From Brevundimonas aurantiaca (GTDB taxonomy: Bacteria; Pseudomonadota; Alphaproteobacteria; Caulobacterales; Caulobacteraceae), in assembly GCF_014199955.1 (NCBI RefSeq), contig NZ_JACHOQ010000004.1:62001-126000 (forward strand): a DNA stretch of 64,000 nucleotides, read 5' to 3'. Position numbers and translations under genes: made by a program. Under the pieces are notes generated by a model. That model was not told the DNA's origin, ran no database searches, and worked only from the letters and a program-made list of their open reading frames with translations. Shown in pieces: positions 14,839 to 24,714 of this stretch. The first letter of the stretch is position 1, and every line of letters begins with the position of its first letter.

Positions 14839-15269
14839 GGGGCGAGGCGATCGCCGCCGCCGCCCGGGCCTGGCTGGGGACGCCGTATCGGCATCAGGCC
14901 AGTGTGAAGGGCGTGGGGGCGGACTGTCTGGGTCTGGTGCGCGGGCTGTGGCGCGAGGTGGTGGGCGAGGAGCCGGAAGGCGTTCCGCCCTATTCGCCGG
15001 ACTGGGCCGAGGCGGGCGGGCGCGAGCTGTTGCGGGAGGCGCTGGAGCGGTGGCTGGGGCCGGTTTCGGTCGAGGCCATGCGGGCGGGGGATGTGCTGCT
15101 GTTTCGCATGTCGCCGGGCGTGGCGGCCAAACACTGCGCCGTGCTGAGCGCGGTCGAGGGGCCGGAGCCGAAGATGATCCACGCCTATTGGGGACGGGCG
15201 GTGGTGGAGAGCTGGATGGGGATATGGTGGCGACGACGGCTGGTCGCGGCGTTTCGGTTTCCGGGGTGA
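14835..15269 (+). CDS. GTA NlpC/P60 peptidase (g14)
   Basis: 144-aa cell-wall peptidase of the tail tip. Catalytic Cys is in GADCLGLVRGLWRE (about residue 32) and catalytic His in AAKHCAVLSAV (about 100). It follows the LGTPYRHQA entry typical of the family. It would open peptidoglycan when DNA is delivered. GTG 14835 overlaps the g13 stop. Confidence 0.9.
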   Translation: MRGEAIAAAARAWLGTPYRHQASVKGVGADCLGLVRGLWREVVGEEPEGVPPYSPDWAEAGGRELLREALERWLGPVSVEAMRAGDVLLFRMSPGVAAKHCAVLSAVEGPEPKMIHAYWGRAVVESWMGIWWRRRLVAAFRFPG

Positions 15270-15277
15270 GGCTTACA

Positions 15278-15436
15278 GACCTTCCCCCGCTTGCGGGGGA
15301 AGTGTCAGCGCGTCGAGCGGAGCGACACGCCTGACGATGGGGGAAGTCTTCTTGCTCCAAAAAGACTCCCCTCTCCGACCCTGGATCGGCTGCGCCGATC
15401 GACGGGCCACCTCTCCCGCAAGCGGGAAAGGGTCTG
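15278..15436. repeat. palindromic CTTCCCCCGC element, copy 1
   Basis: Begins GACCTTCCCCCGCTTGCGGG, then GAAGTGTC...GACACGC, and ends CCACCTCTCCCGCAAGCGGG. The same block recurs at 48478-48636. Both have nested palindromes and the shared core CTCTCCGACCCTGGATCG. Here it occupies the 244-bp gap between g14 and g15; further C/G-rich palindromes (CCCTCCCCCCGAGGGGGAGG) fill 15460-15505 just before the g15 start. Confidence 0.8.
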
Positions 15437-15513
15437 GGGAGGGCCGCCCCCACCCCGTCGCTTTGCGACGACCCTCCCCCCGAGGGGGAGGGAGGTTCTT
15501 TTTGGAGGCGTAG

Positions 15514-18500
15514 ATGGCGCAAGTCGTACTGAGCGCGGTGGGGCAGTCGGTCGGCGGGCCGGTCGGTCGGGTGATCGGGGCGACGATCGGGCGGGTGATC
15601 GACGATCGCGTGATCGGCTCCCTGTCGCCGGCGCGACAGCTGGGGCCGAGGCTGGACGGGCTGAAGATCCAGGGGACGGCCGAGGGGGCGCCGATGGCCT
15701 GCGTCTTCGGTCGGGCGCGGGTGGCGGGACAGGTGATCTGGGCCGCGCGGTTCCTGGAAGGCAAGGTCAAGGGACGGGCGGGCAAGGGCGGGCCGAAGAC
15801 GGTCGACTACGCCTATTCGCTGAGTTTCGCCGTGGCCCTGTGCGAAGGCGAGATCGACGGGATCGGCCGGGTCTGGGCCGACGGACGGCTGATGGAGCTG
15901 AACGGCGTGGCGATGCGGGTGCATCGCGGCGGGGAGGACCAGAGGCCGGACCCGCTGATCGAGGCGGTGGAGCAGGATGCGCCGGCCTATCGCGGCGTGG
16001 CCTATGTGGTGTTCGAAGATTTGCCGCTGGGGCCGTTCGGGGACCGGGTTCCGCAGCTGAGTTTCGAGGTGTTCCGGCGGCCGCGCGGGGCGGGGCCGCG
16101 GCTGGAGGACCGGCTGGAGGGGGTGTGTCTGATTCCCGGCGCCGGGGAGTTCGCCCTGGCGACCGAGGCGGTGGTGCGGCGCGAAGGGCTGACGCGGACG
16201 ACGGCGGAGAACGTCCATAACGGCGAGGGGCGGGCCGACCTGATCGTGTCGCTGGATCAGCTTCAGGCCCAGCTGCCGAATCTGAAACGGGTCAGCCTGG
16301 TGGTCGGCTGGTTCGGGGACGATCTGAGGGCCGGTCACTGTCGGGTGCGGCCGGGGGTGGAGCGGCGCGACAAGCCGACCGAGCCGATGATCTGGTCGGT
16401 GGCGGGGGTGGCGCGGCATGAGGCCTATGAGGTCAGTCGGGCCCCCTCCGTCGGCTTCGCCGCCACCTCCCCCACGGGGGGAGGATTGGCCCCCTCCGTC
16501 GGCTCTGCCGACACCTCCCCCAGCGGGGGAGGATCTGCGCCGGCCTATGGCGGGACGCCGTCGGATGAGAGCGTGCGCCAGGCGATCCGAGCGTTGAAGA
16601 GCCGGGGGCTGGAGGTGACGCTGTATCCCTTCGTCTTCATGGACTGTCCCGGCTATCCGTGGCGAGGGCGGGTGGCCGGGACGGACGGGGCGGGGGCGGC
16701 CGCCGAGATCGCGGCCCTGTTCGGCGGGCCGGAGGATTGGGGCCTGCGGCGGATGGCGCTGCACTACGCTGGAATCGCGGCCGAGGAAGGGGCGGACGGC
16801 CTCTTGATCGGATCGGAGATGCGGGGCGTGACCTGGACGCGCGATGCGGCGGGCGGCTTTCCGGCGGTGGAGCAGTTCCGCACCCTGGCGGCCGAGTGCC
16901 GGGCGGTGGTCGGGCCGGGGGTGAAGCTGTCCTACGCCGCCGACTGGAGCGAATATTTCGGACGGCAGGCGGGCGGGGACGTGCGGTTTCACCTCGACCC
17001 CCTGTGGGCCGATCCGAACATCGACCATGTGTCGATCGACTGGTACCCGCCCCTGACCGACTGGCGTGACGGGGACGGGGGGCTGGATGCGGCCCGGTTC
17101 GACGGGGCGGCGGACCCGGCCTATCTGGCGGCGGGCGTGGCGGGCGGCGAGGGGTTCGAATGGTATTACGCCAGCGCGTCCGACCGGGCGGCCCAGGTGC
17201 GGACGCCCATCTCGGACGGGGCGCACGGAGAGGACTGGCTGTTCAGGCCCAAGGATCTGAAGGGCTGGTGGTCGAACCTGCACTACGACCGGCCGGGCGG
17301 GGTGCGGGCGGCGACGCCGACGGCCTGGCGGCCGGGGATGAAGCCGGTGCGGCTGACCGAGTTCGGCTGTGCGGCGGTGGACCGGGGCGGCAATGCGCCC
17401 AATCTGTTTCAAGACCCCAAGAGCGGCGAGAGCGCCCTGCCGCCCTTTTCCACCGGGGCGCGCGACGACGCGGTGCAGCGGGCGGCGCTGGAGGCGGTGC
17501 TGGGCCATTTCGCGGCGCCTGAGAACAATCCGGTCTCCCCCGTCTACGGCGGGCCGATGCTGGCCGGGGCGGACGCCTGGTGCTGGGACGCCCGGCCCTA
17601 TCCGGCCTTTCCGGCGCGGGCGGAGGTCTGGGCCGACGCCGGGGCGTGGCGGGCGGGTCACTGGCTGAACGGGCGGCTGGCGGGCGACGGCGCCGATCTG
17701 GTCGCCGCCGTCCTGGCGCGCGGCGGCCTGGCGGCGGATGAACGGATCATCGAGGGGGTGGAGGGGGCGGCGGCCGGCTATGTGATCGACCGACCGATGC
17801 GGACGCGCGACGCCCTGGAGCCGCTGCTGGCCGCCTTCGACGCCGTGGCGGCGGAGCGGGACGGGCGGGTCTCCGTCCTGGGACGGACGGCGAGCGGGAC
17901 GGTGTTGAGCCGCGACGGCCTGGCCCTGCCCAGGGCAGGCGGGGCCGAGACGGCGACGCGACGGCTGGAGGCCCGACTCGGCGCGGCGCGGGTGCGTTTC
18001 GTCGATGAGACGGCGGACTATCAGACGGGGGCGGTGACTGCGCGAGCCGAGGACGGGCGGGCCGAGGACGGGCGGGCCGCGACCGGCGGCGGCGTCGATC
18101 TGGACCTGCCCCTGGTCTGCGGCGACGGCTTGGCGCGAGCAATGGCGGAGCGAGCGCTGGAGGCGGAGCAGGCCGAGACGGTCGTCCTGACCCTGGGGCC
18201 GCTGGAGGCCCTGGCGGCCGAGCCTGGGGACGTGGTGCGGCTGGAGGGCCGCGACGGCGACTGGCGGGTGGCGCGCGTCGCGGCGGAGGAGACGCCGGCG
18301 ATCACTCTGGAGCCGGTCGGCGCGCGAAGACTCTATGAGGATCAGGGGGGAGGAAGGGGCGGCGAGGGTCCGGCGACGACCGGGGCGCCCTTTCTGGCCC
18401 TGCTGGATCTGCCGCCGTTGATAGGGAGCGAGGACGACGCACGGCCGGTGGCGGCGGCGGCGGTGGAGCCGTGGCGGCCGATGCGGCTGCACGCCGGGCC

Positions 18501-19350
18501 GTCGGCCGGCGCCTTGACCGCGCGCGCCGATCTGGACGCGCCGACGCCGGTGGGAGTGCTGGTCGAGCCCTTGCGGCCAGGGGCGACCGGGCGCTGGGAT
18601 ACGGTCAACGCCCTGGTGGTGCGGGTCGAGGGGGCGGCGCCGCAGAGCGCGGCGGAGACGGCGGTGCTGGGCGGCGCGAACACCCTGGCGATCCAGACGA
18701 CGGGGGGCTGGGAGGTGGCGCAATACCGTTCCGCGACCTTGATCGCCCCGGACGTCTGGCGGCTGAGCGGCCTGTTGCGCGGTCAGCAGGGGACGGAGGC
18801 AGAGATGCGGGCGGGCGCCGCAGCCGGGGCGGTGGTGGTGTTCCTGGAGCCGCGCGCGGCGCGGGCGGAGATCGGGCGTGCCGAACGGGGCCTGCCCCTG
18901 GTCTGTCGCGTCGGGCCGGCGGGGGCGGCGCCGGGCGGGGCGGGGTTCCGCGAGGCGGGATTCACCCTGCGGGGGCTTTACGACCGGCCGTGGTCGCCGG
19001 CGGGGCTGACGGTCCGGGCCTCGGCCGAGGGCCGGCGGATCAGTTGGACGCCGCGCGTGCGGCTGTACGGCGACGGCTGGGACGGCGAGCCGACGCCGGT
19101 CGATCCGATGCGTTTTCGTCTCCGGGTGACGCACAGGGGCGCGGTGGTGCGGACGATGGAGGTCGAGACGACGACGGCCCTTTACGCCGCAGCGGACGCG
19201 GCGGTGGACTTTCCCGGCGGGCCGCCCCCGACGGCGCGGATCGCCGTGGCCCAATGGGGCGAGGGGTTCGGCTGGGGCGCGGAGGCGGAAATCGGCTTAG
19301 AGCCTGATGGTTTCGGACGGAACCGCGCGGCGGTTCCGACAGAAGCGTGA
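15514..19350 (+). CDS. GTA megatron/TIM-barrel host-interaction protein (g15)
   Basis: 1278-aa baseplate protein. N-terminus MAQVVLSAVGQSVGGPVG is followed by a hub region (QGTAEGAPMACVFGRARVAG). A TIM-barrel-like domain spans about 345-600 (GGTPSDESVRQAIRALKSRG, LYPFVFMDCPGYPWRGR, LSYAADWSEYFG). A phage-tail-type C-terminal region includes LLRGQQGTEAEMRAGAAAG near 1090. Residues about 310-341 are an insertion encoded by a 48-bp tandem repeat. The last 12 residues run into a palindromic intergenic repeat. Full length and open, so probably functional. Confidence 0.9.
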   Translation: MAQVVLSAVGQSVGGPVGRVIGATIGRVIDDRVIGSLSPARQLGPRLDGLKIQGTAEGAPMACVFGRARVAGQVIWAARFLEGKVKGRAGKGGPKTVDYAYSLSFAVALCEGEIDGIGRVWADGRLMELNGVAMRVHRGGEDQRPDPLIEAVEQDAPAYRGVAYVVFEDLPLGPFGDRVPQLSFEVFRRPRGAGPRLEDRLEGVCLIPGAGEFALATEAVVRREGLTRTTAENVHNGEGRADLIVSLDQLQAQLPNLKRVSLVVGWFGDDLRAGHCRVRPGVERRDKPTEPMIWSVAGVARHEAYEVSRAPSVGFAATSPTGGGLAPSVGSADTSPSGGGSAPAYGGTPSDESVRQAIRALKSRGLEVTLYPFVFMDCPGYPWRGRVAGTDGAGAAAEIAALFGGPEDWGLRRMALHYAGIAAEEGADGLLIGSEMRGVTWTRDAAGGFPAVEQFRTLAAECRAVVGPGVKLSYAADWSEYFGRQAGGDVRFHLDPLWADPNIDHVSIDWYPPLTDWRDGDGGLDAARFDGAADPAYLAAGVAGGEGFEWYYASASDRAAQVRTPISDGAHGEDWLFRPKDLKGWWSNLHYDRPGGVRAATPTAWRPGMKPVRLTEFGCAAVDRGGNAPNLFQDPKSGESALPPFSTGARDDAVQRAALEAVLGHFAAPENNPVSPVYGGPMLAGADAWCWDARPYPAFPARAEVWADAGAWRAGHWLNGRLAGDGADLVAAVLARGGLAADERIIEGVEGAAAGYVIDRPMRTRDALEPLLAAFDAVAAERDGRVSVLGRTASGTVLSRDGLALPRAGGAETATRRLEARLGAARVRFVDETADYQTGAVTARAEDGRAEDGRAATGGGVDLDLPLVCGDGLARAMAERALEAEQAETVVLTLGPLEALAAEPGDVVRLEGRDGDWRVARVAAEETPAITLEPVGARRLYEDQGGGRGGEGPATTGAPFLALLDLPPLIGSEDDARPVAAAAVEPWRPMRLHAGPSAGALTARADLDAPTPVGVLVEPLRPGATGRWDTVNALVVRVEGAAPQSAAETAVLGGANTLAIQTTGGWEVAQYRSATLIAPDVWRLSGLLRGQQGTEAEMRAGAAAGAVVVFLEPRAARAEIGRAERGLPLVCRVGPAGAAPGGAGFREAGFTLRGLYDRPWSPAGLTVRASAEGRRISWTPRVRLYGDGWDGEPTPVDPMRFRLRVTHRGAVVRTMEVETTTALYAAADAAVDFPGGPPPTARIAVAQWGEGFGWGAEAEIGLEPDGFGRNRAAVPTEA
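16441..16536 (+). repeat. two 48-bp tandem units inside g15, in frame
   Basis: Units 16441-16488 and 16489-16536 both begin GCCCCCTCCGTCGGCT and carry the CACCTCCCCC...GGGGGAGG palindrome seen between genes in this family. Each encodes 16 residues (APSVGFAATSPTGGGL and APSVGSADTSPSGGGS), so the reading frame is kept. They fall between VSR and PAYGGTPSD, which are adjacent in related proteins as far as I recall. Confidence 0.85.
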
Positions 19351-19440
19351 ATCAGGCTCTCGCTCTAATCTGGAGCCTGATTCACCGTTTCAGCGGATCC
19401 GCGAAGCGGTTCCTCCTCAACGGATCAGGCTCTGGCCTGA
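19300..19440. repeat. palindromic AGCCTGAT element after g15
   Basis: Inverted pairs AGCCTGAT/ATCAGGCT and GGAACCGC/GCGGTTCC surround the g15 stop codon, and a second related hairpin (GAGCCTGATTCA ... GGATCAGGCTC) follows. No T-run is visible, so it is listed as a repeat rather than a terminator. The rest of the gap to 19529 shows no gene. Confidence 0.55.
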
Positions 19441-19529
19441 GCAAATATCCGGGTCCGGCCCTTTGCGGGGGCGGGGGCATGGCTTAACTGACGGCCTCTC
19501 AGGTGTTTTCAGTTGGAGCGGCAACGGAC

Positions 19530-20450
19530 GTGGCAGGCGACCCCTATAAGGAACTGGGCGTTTCAAAGGGCGCGAGCGCGGACGAGATCAAGAAGGCGTT
19601 CCGCAAACTGGCCAAGGAACTGCACCCCGACAAGAACCCCGGCGACGCCAAGACCGAGGAACGGTTCAAACGGGTGACGGCGGCCTTCGACCTGTTGGGC
19701 GATCCGGAAAAGCGGGCCAAGTATGACGCGGGCCAGTTGGACGCCGACGGCAATGAACAGTATCGCGGCTTCGGCGGGGGCGGACGGCCGGGCGGCAATC
19801 CCTTCGGCCAGGGCGGCTTCTCCGGCGGCGGCGGACCGGGCGGTCGGGCCGACTTCGAAGGCATCGACCTGGACGATCTGTTCGGCATGTTCGGGGGCGC
19901 GGGCCGCCAGCGGGGTCCGCGCGACTTCACCGCGCGCGGCCAGGACGTGCGCGCCAGCCTGAACATCAGCCTGGAGGACGCCATTTCGGGGGCGACCCGG
20001 CGAATCCAGTTCTCTGACGGTCGAACCCTGGACGTGACCATTCCCAAGGGCGCGTCGGACGGCCAGACCATCCGCCTGCGCGGCCAGGGGGCGCCGGGGC
20101 GGGGCGCCGAGAACGGCGACGCCCTGATCGAGCTGAAGATCGAGCCGCACCCCATCTATAAGCGCGACGGGGCGGACCTGACGATGGACCTGCCGGTCTC
20201 GGTGCCCGATGCGGTTCTGGGCGCCAAGGTGCGGGCGCCGACGCCGGAAGGGGAGGTGCAGGTGACGATCGCGCCGGGCTCCAACTCGGGCAAGCTGTTG
20301 CGGCTGAAGGGACGGGGCGCCTTCGCCCAGGGGCGGCGCGGCGATCTGTTGGCCCGTATCGTCGTGACCCTGCCCGAGACGCCGGATGCGGCCCTGATCA
20401 AGTTCGCCGAAGACTGGCGGGCCAAGCGGCCCTATACGCCGGGGCGTTGA
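19530..20450 (+). CDS. DnaJ-class co-chaperone (CbpA-like)
   Basis: 306-aa J-domain protein without zinc-finger repeats. J domain at residues 3-70 contains the HPD triad (LAKELHPDKNPGD). A Gly/Phe-rich linker at 75-135 follows (FGGGGRPGGNPFGQGG), then the two DnaJ C-terminal substrate domains (DVRASLNISLEDAISG..., LPVSVPDAVLGAKVRAPTPE). It stimulates DnaK ATPase. GTG 19530 is preferred to GTG 19503 since GGAGCGG lies about 10 bp before it and DPYKELGV then starts near the N-terminus. It is the first housekeeping gene after the GTA. Confidence 0.88.
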   Translation: MAGDPYKELGVSKGASADEIKKAFRKLAKELHPDKNPGDAKTEERFKRVTAAFDLLGDPEKRAKYDAGQLDADGNEQYRGFGGGGRPGGNPFGQGGFSGGGGPGGRADFEGIDLDDLFGMFGGAGRQRGPRDFTARGQDVRASLNISLEDAISGATRRIQFSDGRTLDVTIPKGASDGQTIRLRGQGAPGRGAENGDALIELKIEPHPIYKRDGADLTMDLPVSVPDAVLGAKVRAPTPEGEVQVTIAPGSNSGKLLRLKGRGAFAQGRRGDLLARIVVTLPETPDAALIKFAEDWRAKRPYTPGR

Positions 20451-20496
20451 GCGGCGCTTGGGCCGGGCGACGTCGCTCGCACAAGGGGAAGAGACC

Positions 20497-21657
20497 ATGA
20501 TCGCAAAGCCTGATGTCAAACCGGCGCGGCCGTGGTTCTCGGCCGGACCGACGGCGAAACGGCCGGGCTACAGCCTGGGCGGCCTGCCGCAGGATTTGCT
20601 GGGGCGCGGCATCCGTGCGCCCGAGGTGGTGGAGCGGTTCGCCCACGGGCTGAGGCTGACGCGGGCGGTGCTGGAAGTGCCGGACAGCCATGTGCTGCTC
20701 TATACGCCGGGATCGGACACCGGGGCGGTCGAGGCGGCCCTGTGGGGCATGCTGGGGCAGCGGCCGGTGCAGGTGGTCGCCTTCGAGAATTTCGGCCTGA
20801 CCTGGTTGGCGGACGTGCGCGATCATCTGGGGTTGGAGCCCGAGGCCCTGACGGCGCCCTGGGGCGAGCTGCCGGACCTGAGCCGGGCCGACTGGTCCAA
20901 GGATGTGGTCTTCCCCTGGAACGGCACGACCTCGGGCGTGCGCGTGCCGGACGCCGACTGGATCGCGGACGATCGCGAGGGGCTGGCGATCTGCGACGCC
21001 ACCTCGGCCGCCTTCGCCATGCCCTTGCCGTTCGACAAGCTGGATGTGGTGACCTTCAGCTTCCAGAAGGCGCTGGGCGGCGAGGCGGGGATCGGGGTGA
21101 TGGTTTTGTCGCCGCGGGCGGTGGCGCGGCTGGATTCCTATCGGCCCGAACGACCCGTCCCGAAACTGCTGCGCCTGACCGACGGCAAGGGGTTCGATCG
21201 CGCCCTGGCCGACGGGGTGGCGATCAACACCTTCTCTATTTTGACCATCGAGGACTGGATCGACGCCCTGGAATGGGCGCAAGGGATCGGGGGTTTGAGC
21301 GAACTGGTCCGGCGCACCGACGCCAACTTCGCCGCCCTGGCTGACTGGGTGGAGCGGACCGACTGGATCGCCTTCCTGCCCGAGAGGCCCGAAATCCGCT
21401 CGACCACCTCAGTCTGTCTGAAGTTCCTCGATCCGCGCGTGACCGGCCTGGACGAGGCGGGGCAGAAGGCCTTCGTCAAACGGTTCAAGGCCCTGCTGGA
21501 AGGCGAGGCCGCCGTGTTCGATATGGAGCCCCACAGGAACGCGCCGCCCGGCCTGAGGCTGTGGTGCGGCTGCACCGTCGAGACGGCCGATGTAGTGGCG
21601 GCGACGCCGTGGCTCGAATGGGCGTTCGAGACGGCGGTGGGGGAGATCTCAGATTGA
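20497..21657 (+). CDS. serC: phosphoserine aminotransferase
   Basis: 386-aa PLP enzyme converting 3-phosphohydroxypyruvate to phosphoserine in serine synthesis. The alphaproteobacterial long form is recognised by RPWFSAGPTAKRPGY at the start, the PLP lysine in TFSFQKALGGEAG (K191) and INTFSILTIEDWIDAL. ATG 20497 follows AAGGGGAAGAG. In relatives serA usually lies next to it; here a NYN gene and purA follow instead. Confidence 0.9.
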   Translation: MIAKPDVKPARPWFSAGPTAKRPGYSLGGLPQDLLGRGIRAPEVVERFAHGLRLTRAVLEVPDSHVLLYTPGSDTGAVEAALWGMLGQRPVQVVAFENFGLTWLADVRDHLGLEPEALTAPWGELPDLSRADWSKDVVFPWNGTTSGVRVPDADWIADDREGLAICDATSAAFAMPLPFDKLDVVTFSFQKALGGEAGIGVMVLSPRAVARLDSYRPERPVPKLLRLTDGKGFDRALADGVAINTFSILTIEDWIDALEWAQGIGGLSELVRRTDANFAALADWVERTDWIAFLPERPEIRSTTSVCLKFLDPRVTGLDEAGQKAFVKRFKALLEGEAAVFDMEPHRNAPPGLRLWCGCTVETADVVAATPWLEWAFETAVGEISD

Positions 21658-21704
21658 AGTTGAATATTCAGACTGATCGCGCCATATAGCGGCTATCACT
21701 TTTT

Positions 21705-21749
21705 CCCCGCTGGACACGCCCTGAAAGGGGCCTCCGGCGGGGTTATTGA
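21705..21749 (+). terminator. candidate terminator after serC
   Basis: CCCCGCTGG (21705-21713) pairs with CCGGCGGGG (21734-21742) with one wobble, and the loop itself can fold (GCCCTGAAAGGGGC). TTATTGATTTTT follows. It would end the serC transcript ahead of the NYN gene. Confidence 0.45.
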
Positions 21750-21781
21750 TTTTTGGGCCGGAGTTCTGCAACTCTTGCGGC

Positions 21782-22417
21782 ATGGCCCAGCTTCCCCAGG
21801 TTATCAGAGCTGTCGCCTTCTTCGACGGTCAAAACCTCTTTCACAGTGCAAAAGCTGCGTTCGGCTATCCCTTTCCGAACTTCGATCCTGTCGCCCTGAC
21901 GAAGGCAGTTTGCGCGGCTCAGGGCTGGCAGGTCCAAGGGGTGCGATTCTACACGGGAGTTCCAGACGCGGCGGACAATCCATTCTGGCATCACTTCTGG
22001 ACCGCGAAGGGCGCACAGATGGGACGGGAAGGGGCTTACATCTGCACCAGACCACTTCGGTACAGAAACAAGCAGGTGAGGCTGCCCGACGGATCATTTC
22101 ACACGTTTCTGGACGGGGACGAAAAGGGCATAGACGTCAGGATCGCGCTCGACGTCATCCAGATGGCCCATCGCAATGAGTATGACGTGGCCTTGTTGTT
22201 CTGCCGTGATCAGGATCTTGCGGAGGTGGCGTCTGAGATAAGGCTTATCGCCAGTCTGCAGGATCGGTGGATCAAGGTCGCTTCCGCCTATCCGTTCAGC
22301 CCGGCCACAAAGGGTTGGAGAGGCATAAACAAGACGGATTGGATCAAGATCGACAGGACGATGTACGACGCCTGTATCGATAAGCGAGACTATCGGCCTA
22401 AAAAGCCTTTGGCTTGA
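21782..22417 (+). CDS. NYN-domain protein (PIN-like nuclease fold)
   Basis: 211-aa NYN protein. Acidic active-site motifs are AVAFFDGQNLFHSAK (Asp near residue 15), DEKGIDVRIALDVIQMAH (near 118) and ALLFCRDQDLAEVASEI (near 142). NYN proteins of this type are putative metal-dependent RNases; some bacterial ones act in stress or phage defence, but no target can be named here. The codon use is visibly less GC-rich than in serC and purA, suggesting insertion of a transferred gene. ATG 21782 is chosen over TTG 21746. Confidence 0.82.
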   Translation: MAQLPQVIRAVAFFDGQNLFHSAKAAFGYPFPNFDPVALTKAVCAAQGWQVQGVRFYTGVPDAADNPFWHHFWTAKGAQMGREGAYICTRPLRYRNKQVRLPDGSFHTFLDGDEKGIDVRIALDVIQMAHRNEYDVALLFCRDQDLAEVASEIRLIASLQDRWIKVASAYPFSPATKGWRGINKTDWIKIDRTMYDACIDKRDYRPKKPLA

Positions 22418-22535
22418 TGGGCATCTGACGATTCTACCGCTATAGGCTGCGCCCGCGCTCGGGACGCCGCTCAAGACGCGGCGCCTGCTGGTTTTGATGC
22501 GGTCTCTGACGAGGACGCGAGGCGGAGTACGGACT

Positions 22536-23831
<1,296 letters not shown>

Positions 23832-23892
23832 GCAATTCAGCGAGTCTTAACGGCGGTCAGATAGGGTCGAGGAGTCAAACGGAGCCGACCCC

Positions 23893-24702
23893 TTGTTCAC
23901 TGCGGACGCAAAGACCCTGAGCCGCATCGAGCCCACGGTGCGGCGCGTCGCCATCATCGAACCCAACGCCGCCTCTGCGCGTCTGATGTCGGACCTGATC
24001 AAGGGGTTGGGCGCGCGGGAAATCTATGTGGAGAGCGACGAGGAGCGGGCGGTGGAGCTGCTGCGCGACGTCGAGCCCGGCGTGATCTTCACCGAATACG
24101 CCGGCCCGACCCTGAGCGGGGAGCGGCTGGCGCGGCGGGTGCGGCGCTCCTCCATGGTCTGTCGCATGGCGCCGATCATCATGGTCACGAACGAGGCGAC
24201 GGCGGCGGCCATCAAGGGGGCGCGCGACGCGGGCGTTCACGAGTTTCTGAGAAAACCCTATACGACCGGCGATCTGTTCAAACGGGTGGAGAACGTCGCC
24301 CTGAAGCCCCGCCCCTGGATCGAGGCGGTCGGCTATGTCGGGCCGGATCGTCGGCGCTTCAACTCGGGCGAATACGCCGGAGCGCCCAAGCGCCGCACCG
24401 ATGCGTCGGCCAAGGGCGGGCTGGACATAAAGGATCAGGCGATGCGGATCCTCGTTGCGGCCATGGCCCAGTTCGACCAGGACCCGGCCCAGGCCACCCG
24501 CGCCATCCGCCAGCAGGCGCAGACGCTGAAGGCGGTGGCGATCAAGAGCGGCGACGCCCGGTTGGCGATCGCGGCGGGCGGGCTGGAGGCCTTCATGGAC
24601 GACGGCGGCGTGACCAAGGCCGGTCTGGCCCAGCCGGTCGGGGCCATACTGGCCCTGACCCAGACGCCGGCGTCGAACGCGCCGGTCGCCCGGGCGTCCT
24701 GA
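23893..24702 (+). CDS. receiver-domain protein with Glu at the phosphoacceptor site
   Basis: 269-aa protein with an N-terminal CheY-like receiver (residues about 18-135) and a C-terminal helical region of unknown type with no DNA-binding or enzymatic motif that I recognise. In the receiver, beta1 is RRVAIIEPN, beta3 is PGVIFTEYAGPTLSGERL, beta4 IIMVTNEAT and beta5 EFLRKPY, so the conserved Lys and Thr are present but the phosphorylated Asp is replaced by Glu. TTG 23893 starts the frame. It is convergent with rpoH and 61 bp downstream of purA. Confidence 0.8.
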   Translation: MFTADAKTLSRIEPTVRRVAIIEPNAASARLMSDLIKGLGAREIYVESDEERAVELLRDVEPGVIFTEYAGPTLSGERLARRVRRSSMVCRMAPIIMVTNEATAAAIKGARDAGVHEFLRKPYTTGDLFKRVENVALKPRPWIEAVGYVGPDRRRFNSGEYAGAPKRRTDASAKGGLDIKDQAMRILVAAMAQFDQDPAQATRAIRQQAQTLKAVAIKSGDARLAIAAGGLEAFMDDGGVTKAGLAQPVGAILALTQTPASNAPVARAS

Positions 24703-24714
24703 TACCCGAGGAAA

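Noticed and set aside
13951..19254. A 1767-codon open frame on the minus strand opposite g15
   Set aside because: It is antisense to a clearly conserved gene; its translation is Pro/Arg-rich low complexity without any domain, as expected for the shadow of GC-rich coding DNA.
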